Below, in pieces: positions 63,990 to 64,000 of a stretch of DNA of 64,000 nucleotides (positions are counted from its first letter, which is position 1; each line of letters begins with the position of its first letter). Both the position numbers and the translations under genes were made by a program. The DNA is taken from positions 458,878 to 522,877 of the forward strand of contig NZ_JANUGW010000001.1 of NCBI RefSeq assembly GCF_024753285.1, written 5' to 3'. The notes under the pieces are model-generated. The model saw only the letters and a list, made by a program, of their open reading frames with translations, had not been told where the DNA came from and searched no databases. The DNA is from Massilia pinisoli. GTDB taxonomy: Bacteria; Pseudomonadota; Gammaproteobacteria; Burkholderiales; Burkholderiaceae_D.

Positions 63990-64000
63990 AACATGCCCCC

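Overview
The window is high-G+C DNA (most regions look like about two-thirds G+C) with dense, short-spaced genes. The conserved block gloB - methyltransferase - rnhA - dnaQ, the glyoxylate gene aceB beside a divergent LysR regulator, a cyanophycin synthetase and a large TonB receptor/polysaccharide locus together suggest a betaproteobacterium of the Burkholderiales, most likely Oxalobacteraceae (Massilia/Telluria-like). This is inference from gene content, not from a search. I see no insertion sequences, prophage, rRNA or CRISPR arrays. One tRNA gene is present, tRNA-Val(CAC).

Layout. 1-5.2 kb (minus): amino-acid permease, a haem-oxygenase-fold diiron (HDO-type) enzyme and a shortened cyanophycin synthetase that runs off the left edge and has a degenerate ATP-grasp site. 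5.5-9 kb: metallophosphoesterase, LysE exporter, AI-2E-type permease. 9.1-14.5 kb: a signalling block with a membrane Ser/Thr kinase carrying TPRs, a small beta-rich protein, a sigma-54 activator with an FHA-like N-terminus and, divergently, a truncated HTH-ATPase behind a near-perfect -24/-12 promoter with palindromic upstream sites. 14.5-17.8 kb: assorted small genes (M15 peptidase, DUF427, HdeD-like, DUF2784, SYLF).

18.2-36.1 kb is a coherent polyuronate-utilisation locus. Surface and secreted parts are a TonB receptor, a Tat-lipoprotein alginate/glucuronan-lyase-like protein with FN3 and LamG, a secreted beta-helix hydrolase and a GH43 lipoprotein. The inner-membrane importer is a LacY-like MFS protein. 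Cytoplasmic steps are GH88 unsaturated glucuronyl hydrolase, KduI, KduD and a KdgK-like kinase, with an AGE-family epimerase and a mutarotase-like protein alongside. A LacI-family repressor sits inside the locus, and copies of one 12-bp palindrome (GTTATCGATAAC and close variants) lie in front of every transcription unit, so this looks like one local regulon. The KdgK protein has Ala where the PfkB catalytic Asp belongs.

36.1-43.8 kb (minus) is a seven-gene, tightly overlapping operon for CoA-dependent aerobic aromatic degradation. It has an aryl-CoA ligase, a fused FAD-monooxygenase/old-yellow-enzyme, SDR, MarR regulator, enoyl-CoA hydratase, acyl-CoA dehydrogenase and RidA. The set matches the 2-aminobenzoyl-CoA (anthranilate) route, and a 28-bp palindrome overlaps its promoter region. 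43.9-45.7 kb is a lower-G+C two-gene unit (Mrr-like nuclease-fold protein plus an unknown partner) that I regard as the best candidate for an undescribed system, possibly defence. 45.7-50.5 kb: DUF3857/transglutaminase protein and three Tad-type pseudopilin/TadG genes.

50.5-64 kb is mostly core genome: tRNA-Val, dnaQ, rnhA, methyltransferase, gloB, a DsbA-fold isomerase, aceB with its LysR regulator, cspA, an Hpt protein, upp, an AidB-like acyl-CoA dehydrogenase, and a GGDEF-EAL protein translationally coupled to an HDOD-GAF protein.
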